Source: Acidovorax sp. DW039 (GTDB taxonomy: Bacteria > Pseudomonadota > Gammaproteobacteria > Burkholderiales > Burkholderiaceae_C). From it: DNA of 64,000 nt. The DNA is taken from positions 558,001 through 622,000 of the forward strand of contig NZ_AP029019.1 in assembly GCF_037101375.1 (NCBI RefSeq). Direction: 5' to 3'. A program made the translations under genes and the position numbers. This document shows, piece after piece, positions 33,445 to 41,199 of this stretch; position 1 is the first letter of the stretch, and each line of letters begins with the position of its first letter. The notes under the pieces were generated by a model, which was given only the letters and a program-made list of their open reading frames with translations, was not told where the DNA came from and ran no database searches.

Positions 33445-34125
33445 ATGGCAAATATTCTGGTGGTCGACGACGAACTCGGCATTCGCGACCTGTTGTCTGA
33501 AATCCTGAACGATGAAGGCCACAGTGTGGACTTGGCCGAAAACGCCACCCAAGCCCGCGCCGCCCGTCTGGCCAACTCCTACGACCTGATCCTGCTGGAC
33601 ATCTGGATGCCTGACACCGACGGCGTCTCCCTCCTCAAGGAGTGGGCAGCAGCCAGCGTGCTGACCATGCCGGTGATCATGATGAGCGGCCATGCCACCA
33701 TCGACACGGCGGTAGAAGCCACGCGCATCGGAGCCTTCTCTTTTCTGGAGAAGCCCATCACCATGCAGAAGCTGCTCAAGGCGGTGGAACAGGGCCTTGC
33801 CCGCAACCATGCCCGCCCCGCAGCGCCTGCCCCCGCCAGTCCCGTCACGTTGCAGGCCTCTGCTGATATCACGCAGGCCCCTTTGCCCGCCATCACGATT
33901 GCATCTGGCGCAGACAGCGGTCCCCACGCACACCAAGGCTTTGACTTGGACCGCCCCCTGCGTGAAGCCCGCGACGGATTCGAGAAGGCCTACTTTGAAT
34001 TTCACCTGGCCCGCGAAGGTGGCTCCATGACCCGCGTGGCCGAGAAAACAGGCCTGGAGCGCACCCACCTGTACCGCAAGCTGCGCCAGCTCGGCGTAGA
34101 CCTCGGACGGGGCAAGCGTAATTAA
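33445..34125 (+). CDS. ntrX: Short NtrX-like response regulator (REC-Fis, no AAA+ domain)
   Basis: A regulator of 226 residues. The receiver domain begins MANILVVDDELGIRDLLSEI with phosphoacceptor Asp52 in LILLDIWMPDTDG, the switch Thr/Ser in MMSGHATIDTAVEA and Lys in EKPITMQKLL. After an Ala/Pro linker a Fis-type helix-turn-helix ends the protein (SMTRVAEKTGLERTHLYRKL). The sigma-54 AAA+ ATPase domain of canonical NtrX (about 450 residues) is absent. The frame is open 159 bp upstream, but the CheY-like start fixes ATG 33445. It follows ntrY across 205 bp with no recognisable signal. Confidence 0.9.
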   Translation: MANILVVDDELGIRDLLSEILNDEGHSVDLAENATQARAARLANSYDLILLDIWMPDTDGVSLLKEWAAASVLTMPVIMMSGHATIDTAVEATRIGAFSFLEKPITMQKLLKAVEQGLARNHARPAAPAPASPVTLQASADITQAPLPAITIASGADSGPHAHQGFDLDRPLREARDGFEKAYFEFHLAREGGSMTRVAEKTGLERTHLYRKLRQLGVDLGRGKRN

Positions 34126-34161
34126 ATTTGCGAATTTCCTTTTTAAGGCAAATTCTCTGGT

Positions 34162-34167
34162 TATAAT
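34162..34167 (+). promoter_or_regulatory. -10 element of the tRNA-Phe promoter
   Basis: Perfect TATAAT, 10 bp upstream of the tRNA; the matching -35 is weak (TTTTT-rich region near 34139-34144). Confidence 0.45.
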
Positions 34168-34177
34168 TTGAGGCTCA

Positions 34178-34253
34178 GGCCCGGTAGCTCAGTCGGTAGA
34201 GCAGAGGATTGAAAATCCTTGTGTCGGCGGTTCGATTCCGTCCCAGGCCACCA
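34178..34253 (+). tRNA. tRNA-Phe (GAA)
   Basis: Acceptor GGCCCGG against CCAGGCC with one C-A mismatch at position 5:68, discriminator A, CCA encoded. Anticodon GAA in GGATTGAAAATCC. T-arm GGCGG TTCGATT CCGTC has one G-U pair. Confidence 0.95.
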
Positions 34254-34256
34254 AAC

Positions 34257-34292
34257 AAAAAGCCCTTGATTCATCGCAATCAAGGGCTTTTT
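34257..34292 (+). terminator. Rho-independent terminator after tRNA-Phe
   Basis: Perfect 15-bp stem AAAAAGCCCTTGATT / AATCAAGGGCTTTTT with loop CATCGC, 4 nt after the CCA end. Confidence 0.93.
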
Positions 34293-34437
34293 CAATTTCT
34301 GCCCCAGCTTGGCTGCCTCTGCGGCGTTTCTGTTGGCAACTCCACGGTATGGGGGTTGCTTCTATCCCTCTGCACCTGTGCAGGCCCTCGCTTTGCTACG
34401 TGGGGCTGCTGTCCGTTGTTTCTACCTGCTTTTGATT

Positions 34438-35691
34438 ATGGATACCCTGAAGCACGTCACTCTTGGCATCGACTTTGGCACCTCCAACTCGGCCATGGCG
34501 GTGCGTTCAGGCGGTGGCGCTGCCCGCATGATCTGTCTGGAGGGGGATGCCCGTACGCTTCCGACCGCCCTGTTTTTCAATGCGGAGGAGCAGCGCACGC
34601 ACTTTGGCCGTGATGCGATTGGGCAGTATCTGGAGGGGACCGAAGGGCGGCTGATGCGTTCGCTCAAGAGTCTGCTGGGCAGTGCGCTGCTGCAGGACAA
34701 GACGGCGGTACACAACCAGCTCATTAGCTACCAGGACGTGATCAGCCTGTTCCTGCGCATGCTGGCCGACAAGGCGCAGGCAGAGCTGGGCGGCATGCCC
34801 GAGCGCGTGGTGATGGGGAGGCCGGTGCATTTTGTGGATGACGACCCGGCCAGAGACCAGCTGGCCGAGGATGCCTTGCGGGCAGCGGCGCTGGGGGCCG
34901 GCTTTGCGCAGGTGTCCTTCCAGCTGGAACCCATTGCCGCCGCATTGGATTACGAGCAGCGCATCGACAGCGAGGCACTGGTGCTGGTGGTGGACATCGG
35001 CGGGGGGACTTCCGACTTCACGGTGGTGCGTCTGGGCCCGCAGCGCATGCATCAGGCAGATCGGATGCAGGATGTGCTGGCCACCACGGGGGTGCACATT
35101 GGCGGTACCGATCTGGACAGGCGCCTCAGCCTGGAGCTGGTGATGCCGCTGCTGGGGTTCCGTCACACCGGTCCCAGCGGACGGGAGGTGCCCAGCCGTG
35201 TGTTTTTCGACCTGTCCACCTGGCACCTGATTCAGTGGTTGTATTCCCCCAAGGCCTTGCGCGACGCGCAGGGGCTGCGCTCGGATTACAGCGAGCCTCG
35301 CCTGCACGCACGCTTGATGACGGTGCTGAACGAGCGCCTGGGCCACCGCCTTGCCAACACGGTGGAGCAGGCCAAGATCGCCGCGTCCGTGAGCGATGGC
35401 GACGCCCCGATCCCGCTGGAGTGGATCGAGCCTGCGCTCGCCTCCAGCGTCACTCCGGCAGGGCTTGCAGAACACCTCCAAAGCCCCCTGGAGCAGGTGG
35501 TGGCGTGCGCGCAGCAGTGCGTGCAGGATGCAGGGCTGCAGATGAACGAGCTGCAGGCCATCTACCTCACTGGGGGCTCGTCCGCATTGCGCCCATTGCG
35601 CCACGCATTGCGCGTGGCATTTCCGCATACCCCGCAGGTGGAGGGCGACCTGTTCGGCGGGGTTGCGATGGGGTTGGCTGTAGCGGCCTGA
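34438..35691 (+). CDS. Hsp70-family protein (YegD-like, no substrate-binding domain)
   Basis: An actin-fold ATPase of 417 residues related to the nucleotide-binding domain of DnaK. Phosphate-1 motif LGIDFGTSNSAMAV, phosphate-2 VVDIGGGTSDFTVV and adenosine motif IYLTGGSSALRPLRHAL are all present. The substrate-binding beta-domain and lid of DnaK are missing, as in E. coli YegD. The ATG at 34438 precedes the phosphate-1 motif by 8 residues; the open frame upstream is leader. It stands alone between the tRNA-Phe terminator and a repeat, with no co-chaperone nearby. The client and role are not known. Confidence 0.88.
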   Translation: MDTLKHVTLGIDFGTSNSAMAVRSGGGAARMICLEGDARTLPTALFFNAEEQRTHFGRDAIGQYLEGTEGRLMRSLKSLLGSALLQDKTAVHNQLISYQDVISLFLRMLADKAQAELGGMPERVVMGRPVHFVDDDPARDQLAEDALRAAALGAGFAQVSFQLEPIAAALDYEQRIDSEALVLVVDIGGGTSDFTVVRLGPQRMHQADRMQDVLATTGVHIGGTDLDRRLSLELVMPLLGFRHTGPSGREVPSRVFFDLSTWHLIQWLYSPKALRDAQGLRSDYSEPRLHARLMTVLNERLGHRLANTVEQAKIAASVSDGDAPIPLEWIEPALASSVTPAGLAEHLQSPLEQVVACAQQCVQDAGLQMNELQAIYLTGGSSALRPLRHALRVAFPHTPQVEGDLFGGVAMGLAVAA

Positions 35692-35750
35692 TTGCTATTA
35701 AATAAATAGCTTTTTGCGCTTTATGGATAAGCGCTGGGGGCTAATTTGAT
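35692..35750 (+). repeat. Dispersed palindromic repeat copy
   Basis: Starts directly after the Hsp70 stop codon: GCTATT-AAATA-AATAGC hairpin, then GCGCTTTATGGATAAGCGC and a terminal TTTGAT. Same block order as the copies at 29498 and 47461. Confidence 0.75.
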
Positions 35751-35779
35751 AGGTGGTCTTCAGGTTAGGGTTGTAGGAC

Positions 35780-36739
35780 TCACTCAGTCGCGTCATTCGT
35801 ATCACCCGCATCCGCCGCCGTATCCCCGGCCCGCTTCCACTCCAGCGCGGTGTCGTACAGCACGTTGCGGGATGCCCCGGTGATCTCCGCTGCAAGGCGC
35901 ACGGCGGTTTTCAAAGGGAGTTCTGCGAGCAGCAGGCGCAGCACGCGCTGGCTCTCTCCGCCCTTGTCGTCACTTGTCGCCACGGGGTGCAAAAGCACCA
36001 CGAACTCGCCGCGGGAGCGTTGAGTGCCGCCTTCCAGCCAGGCCGTCAGCGCGTGGGCGGGCTGTGTCGTGATTTCTTCAAACTGCTTGGTCAACTCACG
36101 CGCTAGCGTGACGGCGCGCTCGCCCAGCGGTGCCAAGGCCGCAGCCAGCTCCTGGATGCGATGGGGGGCCTCCAGCAGCACGATGCAGCGAGACTCGCTG
36201 GCCAGCTTCTGCACGGCCGCGGCGCGTTCGGCCTGCTTCACAGGCAGAAAGCCCGCAAACACAAATCCCCCTTGCTCCGTTGCGTGGGCAACGGCACCGG
36301 CAGCGCTCAAGGCGGTGGTGATGCTACTTGCACCGGGCAGCGGCATCACGCGCAGCTGGGCTTGCTGCACCGCATGGGCCAAGCGGGCACCGGGGTCGCT
36401 CACGCCGGGCGTTCCCGCATCGCTCACATAGGCCACGCGTTGACCTTGCTGCAGGCGCTGCACCACGTCCTGCGCCGCTTCGGCCTCGTTGTGCTGGTGC
36501 ACGGCCAGCAGTTCGGCTCCGCTCTTGTCGATACCATAGGCGCGCAGCAGCTGCTGGGTGTGCCGCGTGTCTTCGCAGGCCACGGTATCGGCCAGTTGCA
36601 GCACATACAGGGCCCGCAGGGTGATATCTGCCAGATTGCCGATGGGCGTTGCCACGACGTACAGCGCGCCCTGCGGATAATGCTGGGACGCGGCCGCGTC
36701 ATGCGCGGCGGCAAGGGCTGTTGCGAAAGATGCGCTCAA
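35780..36739 (-). CDS. rsmI: 16S rRNA (cytidine-1402-2'-O)-methyltransferase RsmI
   Basis: SAM-dependent 2'-O-methyltransferase acting on C1402 of 16S rRNA, formerly YraL. It has 319 residues from a TTG at 36739, which is supported by AAGGAA 5 nt upstream; an ATG at 36847 would overlap yraN by more than 100 bp. The tetrapyrrole-methylase fold shows LYVVATPIGNLADITLRAL, EDTRHTQQLL, YVSDAGTPGVSDPGARL and LPGASSITTALS. It is divergent from yraN, and the two start codons share a base. The C-terminus is Asp/Ala/Thr-rich and variable. Confidence 0.93.
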   Translation of the reverse strand: MSASFATALAAAHDAAASQHYPQGALYVVATPIGNLADITLRALYVLQLADTVACEDTRHTQQLLRAYGIDKSGAELLAVHQHNEAEAAQDVVQRLQQGQRVAYVSDAGTPGVSDPGARLAHAVQQAQLRVMPLPGASSITTALSAAGAVAHATEQGGFVFAGFLPVKQAERAAAVQKLASESRCIVLLEAPHRIQELAAALAPLGERAVTLARELTKQFEEITTQPAHALTAWLEGGTQRSRGEFVVLLHPVATSDDKGGESQRVLRLLLAELPLKTAVRLAAEITGASRNVLYDTALEWKRAGDTAADAGDTNDATE

Positions 36740-37158
36740 TGAAGTTCCTTGGAAAGACGCCTGAATGGACCAAAAAGGCTGTGGCCCGCCCGGGGGCAGC
36801 GCCGCAGACCACCCGCGAGCGGGGCGATGCAGCGGAAGACCGTGCATTGGCTTACCTGCTGTCCCAGGGGTTGCAGCTGCTGGAGCGCAATTATCGGACG
36901 CCGGGGCGGGGCGGGGGTGAGATCGATCTCATCATGCGCGAACGCGATGGCACAGTGGTGTTTGTGGAAGTGCGAAGCCGCAGCAGCAAGGCGTTTGGCG
37001 GGGCAGCGTCCAGCATCGGTGCAGTCAAGCAGCAGCGCATCATCCATGCGGCCCACCACTACCTTTTGCGCCATGCATCCCCGCCACCGTGCCGCTTTGA
37101 CGCCGTGTTGCTGGAGGATTCTGTGCAATGGCTGAAGGCGGCTTTTGATGCTGGCTAA
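36739..37158 (+). CDS. yraN: YraN-family (UPF0102) nuclease-like protein
   Basis: A protein of 139 residues with the UPF0102 restriction-endonuclease-like core: GDAAEDRALAYLLSQGLQLL, NYRTPGRGGGEIDLIMRERD and TVVFVEVRSRSS, which carry the E...D...ExR pattern of the fold. Activity has not been firmly established for the family. ATG at 36739 (MKFLGKTPEW) is used; an in-frame ATG at 36730 is equally possible. It belongs to the conserved rsmI-yraN-diaA-dolP neighbourhood, here interrupted by a 270-bp repeat element. Confidence 0.88.
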   Translation: MKFLGKTPEWTKKAVARPGAAPQTTRERGDAAEDRALAYLLSQGLQLLERNYRTPGRGGGEIDLIMRERDGTVVFVEVRSRSSKAFGGAASSIGAVKQQRIIHAAHHYLLRHASPPPCRFDAVLLEDSVQWLKAAFDAG

Positions 37159-37236
37159 CAGGTCTATGGGCTGCTGTGCAGAGCTATCGCCGACTGCACA
37201 ATCCCTCGCAGCAGACAACCCTTTGCTACAAAAGTA

Positions 37237-37506
37237 AGAGCCTGTTTACGATCTCGCAGGGGATCGCGTTGGAGCGCAATCGGGATGAGTGGATGCTTCG
37301 GGTGCGCCGCGTGGGCTCATGCCCATGCAAGCAGCTGGGGCATTCAATCGCCCGATTTCGCTCCAACCCTTCGGGCAGCGGTCTTTGCGGGCGGTCTGCG
37401 GCGTTGCGGCGCTTGTGGATAGCCAGGCTATCCACTGCGCACCGCGCCTAGCAGCCCATCCCGCAAAGACCGCTGCGCGACCCCTGGGAGATCGTAAACA
37501 GGCTCT
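37237..37506. mobile_element. MITE-like element with 19-bp terminal inverted repeats
   Basis: 270 bp bounded by perfect inverted repeats AGAGCCTGTTTACGATCTC (37237-37255) and its complement (37488-37506), with imperfect extension to about 31 bp. Inside are three more inverted repeats: TTGGAGCGCAATCGGG (37269-37284) with CCCGATTTCGCTCCAA (37351-37366), one mismatch; GCAGCGGTCTTTGCGGG (37375-37391) with its exact complement (37460-37476); and GTGGATAGCC-A-GGCTATCCAC (37415-37435). No plausible coding sequence and no clear target duplication. It fills most of the gene-free gap 37159-37534; the remaining flanks show nothing recognisable. Confidence 0.75.
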
Positions 37507-37534
37507 CACAGCCCCCGGGTATCATCGGGGCCTC

Positions 37535-38137
37535 ATGCTTGAGCAACGCATCCAACAACACTTCATCGACAGTGCCGACCTGAAGTACCAGGCAGCCCAG
37601 TTGCTGAGCCAGCCCATAGCGGCCGCAGTCCATGCCATCCTCGCCTGCGTCACCAGTGGTGGCAAGGTGCTCGCATGCGGCAATGGCCCCTCTGCCGCAG
37701 AGGCCCAGCAGTTCGCGGCGTTTTGTGTGGCGGGTTTTGAGCGCGACCGGCCCGAACTGGCTGCCATGGCGCTGACCGCAGACAGCACGCTGCTTACCGC
37801 ATCGGCCAGCAGCCCTGATATGGCGTCTCAGCAGTTTGCGCGGCAAGTGCGTGCGTTGGGCCAGGCGGGCGATGTGTTGCTGGTCCTTTCTGTGTCTGGC
37901 AACGATGCCAATGTGCTGGCGGCCACTGAGGCTGCCCACGAACGCGACATGACCGTCATCGCGCTGACGGGTCGCACGGGCGGCAGGTTGTCCGCCGTGC
38001 TGCGCGAGACCGATGTACTGATCAGTGCCCCCCATGACAGAGCCGCCCGTGTGCGCGAAGTGCATGCCCTGGTGCTGCATTGCCTGAGCGATGGGGTGGA
38101 TGCCCAATTACTTGGTGAACAGGAGATTCCTTTATGA
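37535..38137 (+). CDS. diaA: SIS-domain protein DiaA/GmhA-like
   Basis: A phosphosugar-isomerase-fold protein of 200 residues. The start MLEQRIQQHFIDSADLKYQA at 37535 follows the MITE-like element; the frame is open upstream through the element. SIS-domain segments are GGKVLACGNGPSAAEAQQFA, VLLVLSVSGNDANVLAATEA and VIALTGRTGGRL. The location between yraN and dolP matches diaA (yraO), which in E. coli binds DnaA and times initiation; paralogous GmhA makes heptose precursors. Context favours DiaA. It overlaps dolP by 4 bp (ATGA). Confidence 0.85.
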   Translation: MLEQRIQQHFIDSADLKYQAAQLLSQPIAAAVHAILACVTSGGKVLACGNGPSAAEAQQFAAFCVAGFERDRPELAAMALTADSTLLTASASSPDMASQQFARQVRALGQAGDVLLVLSVSGNDANVLAATEAAHERDMTVIALTGRTGGRLSAVLRETDVLISAPHDRAARVREVHALVLHCLSDGVDAQLLGEQEIPL

Positions 38138-38793
38138 AGCAAACCTTGAACCGTACCGTCTGCACCGTTCTGGCGGCCGCTGGCCTGGCTGCAGCGCTGT
38201 CTGCCTGTGCACCGCTGGTGGTGGGTGGCGCCGTCATGGGCACGATGATGGCTGTTGATCGCCGCACGGCGGGCACCCAGGTGGAAGACGAGGGCATTGA
38301 GCTGCGCTCTGCCAACCGGCTGTCTGAGAGCCTGGGAGACCGCGCGCACGTGAATGTGACCAGCTTCAACCGTCAAGTGCTGCTCACGGGTGAGGTGCCT
38401 ACGGCGCAAGATCGCCAGCGTGTCGAGCAGATCGTGATGGGCGTGGAGAACGTCCGCTCGGTGGTGAATGATCTGGCCATCATGCCTTCCAGCAGTCTCA
38501 GCCAGCGCTCCAACGACACCTTCATCACAGGCAAGGTGCGTGCGAGTCTGGTGGACGCCAAGGACATCACGGCCAATGCGTTCAAGGTGGTCACCGAGCG
38601 CAACATCGTGTACCTGATGGGGCGAGTGACCCAGCGCGAGGCGCAACGTGCCACCGAAATCGCCCGCGGTGTGAGTGGCGTGAGCAAGGTGGTGCGCGTG
38701 TTCGAAATGATCACGGAAGAAGAGCTGCGCAACATTGCGCCAGCCCCTGTGGTGCAGGACGCGCCACCTGCCTCCGTGCCTCCACGCAACTGA
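38134..38793 (+). CDS. dolP: BON-domain outer-membrane lipoprotein DolP (YraP)
   Basis: A lipoprotein of 219 residues: signal peptide with lipobox around AAALSACAPL (Cys at about residue 25), then VVGGAVMGTMMAVDRRTAG, and two BON domains (about 60-120, NVTSFNRQVLLTGEVPTAQD; about 135-200, ERNIVYLMGRVTQREAQRA). In E. coli DolP sits at cell-division sites and helps maintain outer-membrane integrity. Its start overlaps the diaA stop. The C-terminal Pro/Ala tail is variable. Confidence 0.9.
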   Translation: MKQTLNRTVCTVLAAAGLAAALSACAPLVVGGAVMGTMMAVDRRTAGTQVEDEGIELRSANRLSESLGDRAHVNVTSFNRQVLLTGEVPTAQDRQRVEQIVMGVENVRSVVNDLAIMPSSSLSQRSNDTFITGKVRASLVDAKDITANAFKVVTERNIVYLMGRVTQREAQRATEIARGVSGVSKVVRVFEMITEEELRNIAPAPVVQDAPPASVPPRN

Positions 38794-38853
38794 ACTGCTC
38801 TGATGGGGGATGGGCTGCACCGGCGCCTGGCAGAGGCCACTCCCGTATCCATA

Positions 38854-38880
38854 AAAAAGCCCCGCAACGCGGGGCTTTTT
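38854..38880. terminator. Bidirectional terminator after dolP
   Basis: Stem AAAAAGCCCCGC / GCGGGGCTTTTT with an AAC loop; A-run and T-run on either side let it serve dolP (plus) and the converging dehydrogenase gene (minus). Confidence 0.92.
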
Positions 38881-38896
38881 GCTGAGTGAACAATGC

Positions 38897-39811
38897 TTAC
38901 TTCAGCCGCTTGATCAGGCTGGAGGTATCCCAGCGGTTGCCGCCCATTTTCTGCACGTCGGCATAGAACTGGTCTACCAGCGCCGTCACCGGCACGCGGG
39001 ATCCATTGCGTTTGGCTTCGTCCAGCACCAGACCCAGGTCCTTGCGCATCCAGTCCACTGCAAAACCGAAGTCGAACTTGTCATCCACCATGGTCTTACC
39101 GCGGTTGTCCATTTGCCAGCTCTGCGCGGCACCTTTGCCAATCACGTCCAGAACCTGCTTCATGTCGAGCCCGGCGTTCTGCCCAAAGGCAATGGCTTCA
39201 GACAGGCCTTGCACCAGGCCTGCAATGCAAATCTGGTTCACCATCTTGGCGAGTTGACCGGCACCGCTTTCGCCCAGCAGGGTGAAGGCGCGCGAAAAGG
39301 CCATGCCTACGGGCTGCACCGTCGCAAATGCCTGGCTGTCGCCTCCGCACATCACCGTCAGCAGGCCGTTTTGTGCACCTGCCTGGCCGCCAGAAACAGG
39401 AGCATCCACAAACTGAAGGCCCTGTGCTTTTGCGGCGGCATACAACTCCCGCGCCACATTGGCGGATGCGGTGGTGTGGTCCACAAAAATGGCGCCGGGC
39501 TTCATGCCAGCAAATGCTCCGTCCTCCCCGAGGGTGACCGATCGCAAGTCATCATCGTTGCCCACGCAGCAAAAAACGATCTCTGCGTCTGCCACGGCTT
39601 CACGGGGCGTGGCGGCGTGGTTGGGCGAAGCCGTGCCCGAAAACTCGGCACACCAGGCCTGTGCCTTGGCTGTCGTGCGGTTGTAGACCGTGACTGCATG
39701 CCCGGCCAGTGCCAGATGGCCTGCCATGGGGTAACCCATGACTCCCAGCCCCAAGAAGGCCACTTTACGGGAAGGAATGCTGTCGTAATTGCGAGGGTTG
39801 GTGCTTGGCAT
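38897..39811 (-). CDS. 3-hydroxyisobutyrate dehydrogenase-like NAD(P) oxidoreductase
   Basis: A beta-hydroxyacid dehydrogenase of 304 residues. The Rossmann motif is VAFLGLGVMGYPMAGHLALA, the substrate-binding signature FVDAPVSGGQAGAQNG, and the catalytic Lys lies in GAGQLAKMVNQICIAG. The C-terminal helical domain ends DTSSLIKRLK. Members act on 3-hydroxyisobutyrate, tartronate semialdehyde or related 3-hydroxyacids; the exact substrate is not evident, since no valine or glycerate pathway genes adjoin. It is preceded by 186 bp without a gene, which should hold its promoter, and ends at the shared terminator with dolP. Confidence 0.88.
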   Translation of the reverse strand: MPSTNPRNYDSIPSRKVAFLGLGVMGYPMAGHLALAGHAVTVYNRTTAKAQAWCAEFSGTASPNHAATPREAVADAEIVFCCVGNDDDLRSVTLGEDGAFAGMKPGAIFVDHTTASANVARELYAAAKAQGLQFVDAPVSGGQAGAQNGLLTVMCGGDSQAFATVQPVGMAFSRAFTLLGESGAGQLAKMVNQICIAGLVQGLSEAIAFGQNAGLDMKQVLDVIGKGAAQSWQMDNRGKTMVDDKFDFGFAVDWMRKDLGLVLDEAKRNGSRVPVTALVDQFYADVQKMGGNRWDTSSLIKRLK

Positions 39812-39997
39812 AAGGCAGGTGGGTCGGCAAAGGTGCTGAGGAGTAGAGAGATGGGAGAACCGGACGCCGAGCCGGGACTGTGTGTGTCCAGCAGCATTCA
39901 GCGGCAGCCCGTATTCCCCATATTCTCTTGCCTCGCCAAAAGGAACGCAGACGACGCGCCAGAGGGTGAGCCAGGGCGTCGGCTTTTGCGCTTGGGC

Positions 39998-41134
39998 TTA
40001 AACGATGGCGAAATGCTCGGTACCCGATGCCAGATCAGGTGACTTGGCGCGTTGGCTGTTGAGCTTGATCTGCAGGCGCAGATCGTTCAGCGAATCGGCG
40101 TTGCGCAGCGCATCTTCATAGCTGATGATGTTGGCCTCGTACAGGTCAAAGAGCGACTGGTCAAAAGTCTGCATGCCCAGGTTGCGGCTCTTTTTCATGA
40201 TCTCCTTGATCTCGGAGACTTCGCCCTTGAAGATCAGATCAGAGATCAGCGGGGTGTTGAGCATGACCTCCACCGCAGCGGCACGGCCTTTGCCATCCTG
40301 CTTGGGGATGAGGCGCTGCGACACCATGCCGCGCAGGTTCAGCGACAGATCCATCAGCAACTGGGCACGCCGCTCTTCGGGGAAGAAGTTGATGATCCGG
40401 TCCAGCGCTTGGTTGGCACTGTTGGCATGCAGCGTGGCAAGACACAAGTGCCCTGTTTCCGCAAAAGCCACGGCATGTTCCATGGTTTCGCGGTCACGGA
40501 TCTCGCCCATCAGGATCACATCGGGTGCCTGTCGCAGCGTGTTCTTGAGTGCAGCTTCCCAGCTGTCAGTGTCCAGCCCCACCTCACGCTGCGTCACCAC
40601 GCAGTTCTTGTGGGGGTGCACGAATTCAACAGGGTCTTCCACCGTGATGATGTGACCGAAAGAGTGCTCATTGCGCCAGTCCACCATGGCTGCCAGCGTG
40701 GTGGATTTACCCGAGCCGGTGGCTCCCACCATGATGCACAAGCCGCGCTTGGTCATCGTGATTTCCTTGAGCACCTGCGGCACGCCCAAGCCATCAATGG
40801 TGGGCAGCGTGAGCGGAATGGTCCGCAACACCATGCCGACCTTGCCCTGCTGCACAAAGGCATTGACCCGGAAGCGGCCAATGCCCGCAGGCGAGATGGC
40901 GAAATTGCACTCCTTGGTGCGCTCAAAATCAGCCACCTGCTTGTCGCTCATGATGGCGCGGGCCAGCGTGAGCGTGTGGTTGGAGGTCAGCGGTTGGGGA
41001 GATACCTTGGTAACCTTGCCGTCGACCTTGATAGCCGGCGGAAACTCTGCTGTGATGAACAAGTCACTGCCATTGCGGCTTACCATCAACTTGAGCAGGT
41101 CATTGATGAATTTACTGGCCTGATCGCGTTCCAT
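39998..41134 (-). CDS. pilU: Type IV pilus retraction ATPase PilU
   Basis: Hexameric cytoplasmic secretion-type ATPase, 378 residues, an accessory to PilT in pilus retraction. Walker A is GATGSGKSTTLAAMVDW, the Asp box DPVEFVHPHKN, Walker B ILMGEIRDRETMEHA, and the His box TGHLCLATLHANSANQALDR. The N-terminal PAS-like domain starts LLKLMVSRNGSDLF. It is the last gene of pilT-CNB-pilU, 65 bp after the cyclic-nucleotide-domain gene. Confidence 0.94.
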   Translation of the reverse strand: MERDQASKFINDLLKLMVSRNGSDLFITAEFPPAIKVDGKVTKVSPQPLTSNHTLTLARAIMSDKQVADFERTKECNFAISPAGIGRFRVNAFVQQGKVGMVLRTIPLTLPTIDGLGVPQVLKEITMTKRGLCIMVGATGSGKSTTLAAMVDWRNEHSFGHIITVEDPVEFVHPHKNCVVTQREVGLDTDSWEAALKNTLRQAPDVILMGEIRDRETMEHAVAFAETGHLCLATLHANSANQALDRIINFFPEERRAQLLMDLSLNLRGMVSQRLIPKQDGKGRAAAVEVMLNTPLISDLIFKGEVSEIKEIMKKSRNLGMQTFDQSLFDLYEANIISYEDALRNADSLNDLRLQIKLNSQRAKSPDLASGTEHFAIV

Positions 41135-41199
41135 CAGAAATCCTCTCTGGCGTGATTGTCCGCCCGTAGGCAGTCTTTCTTCGCGCGGTTTACGTGCGG

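Noticed and set aside
37289..37534. Longer diaA start extending into the MITE-like element.
   Set aside because: SIS proteins begin close to MLEQRIQQHF; the upstream codons are repeat sequence.
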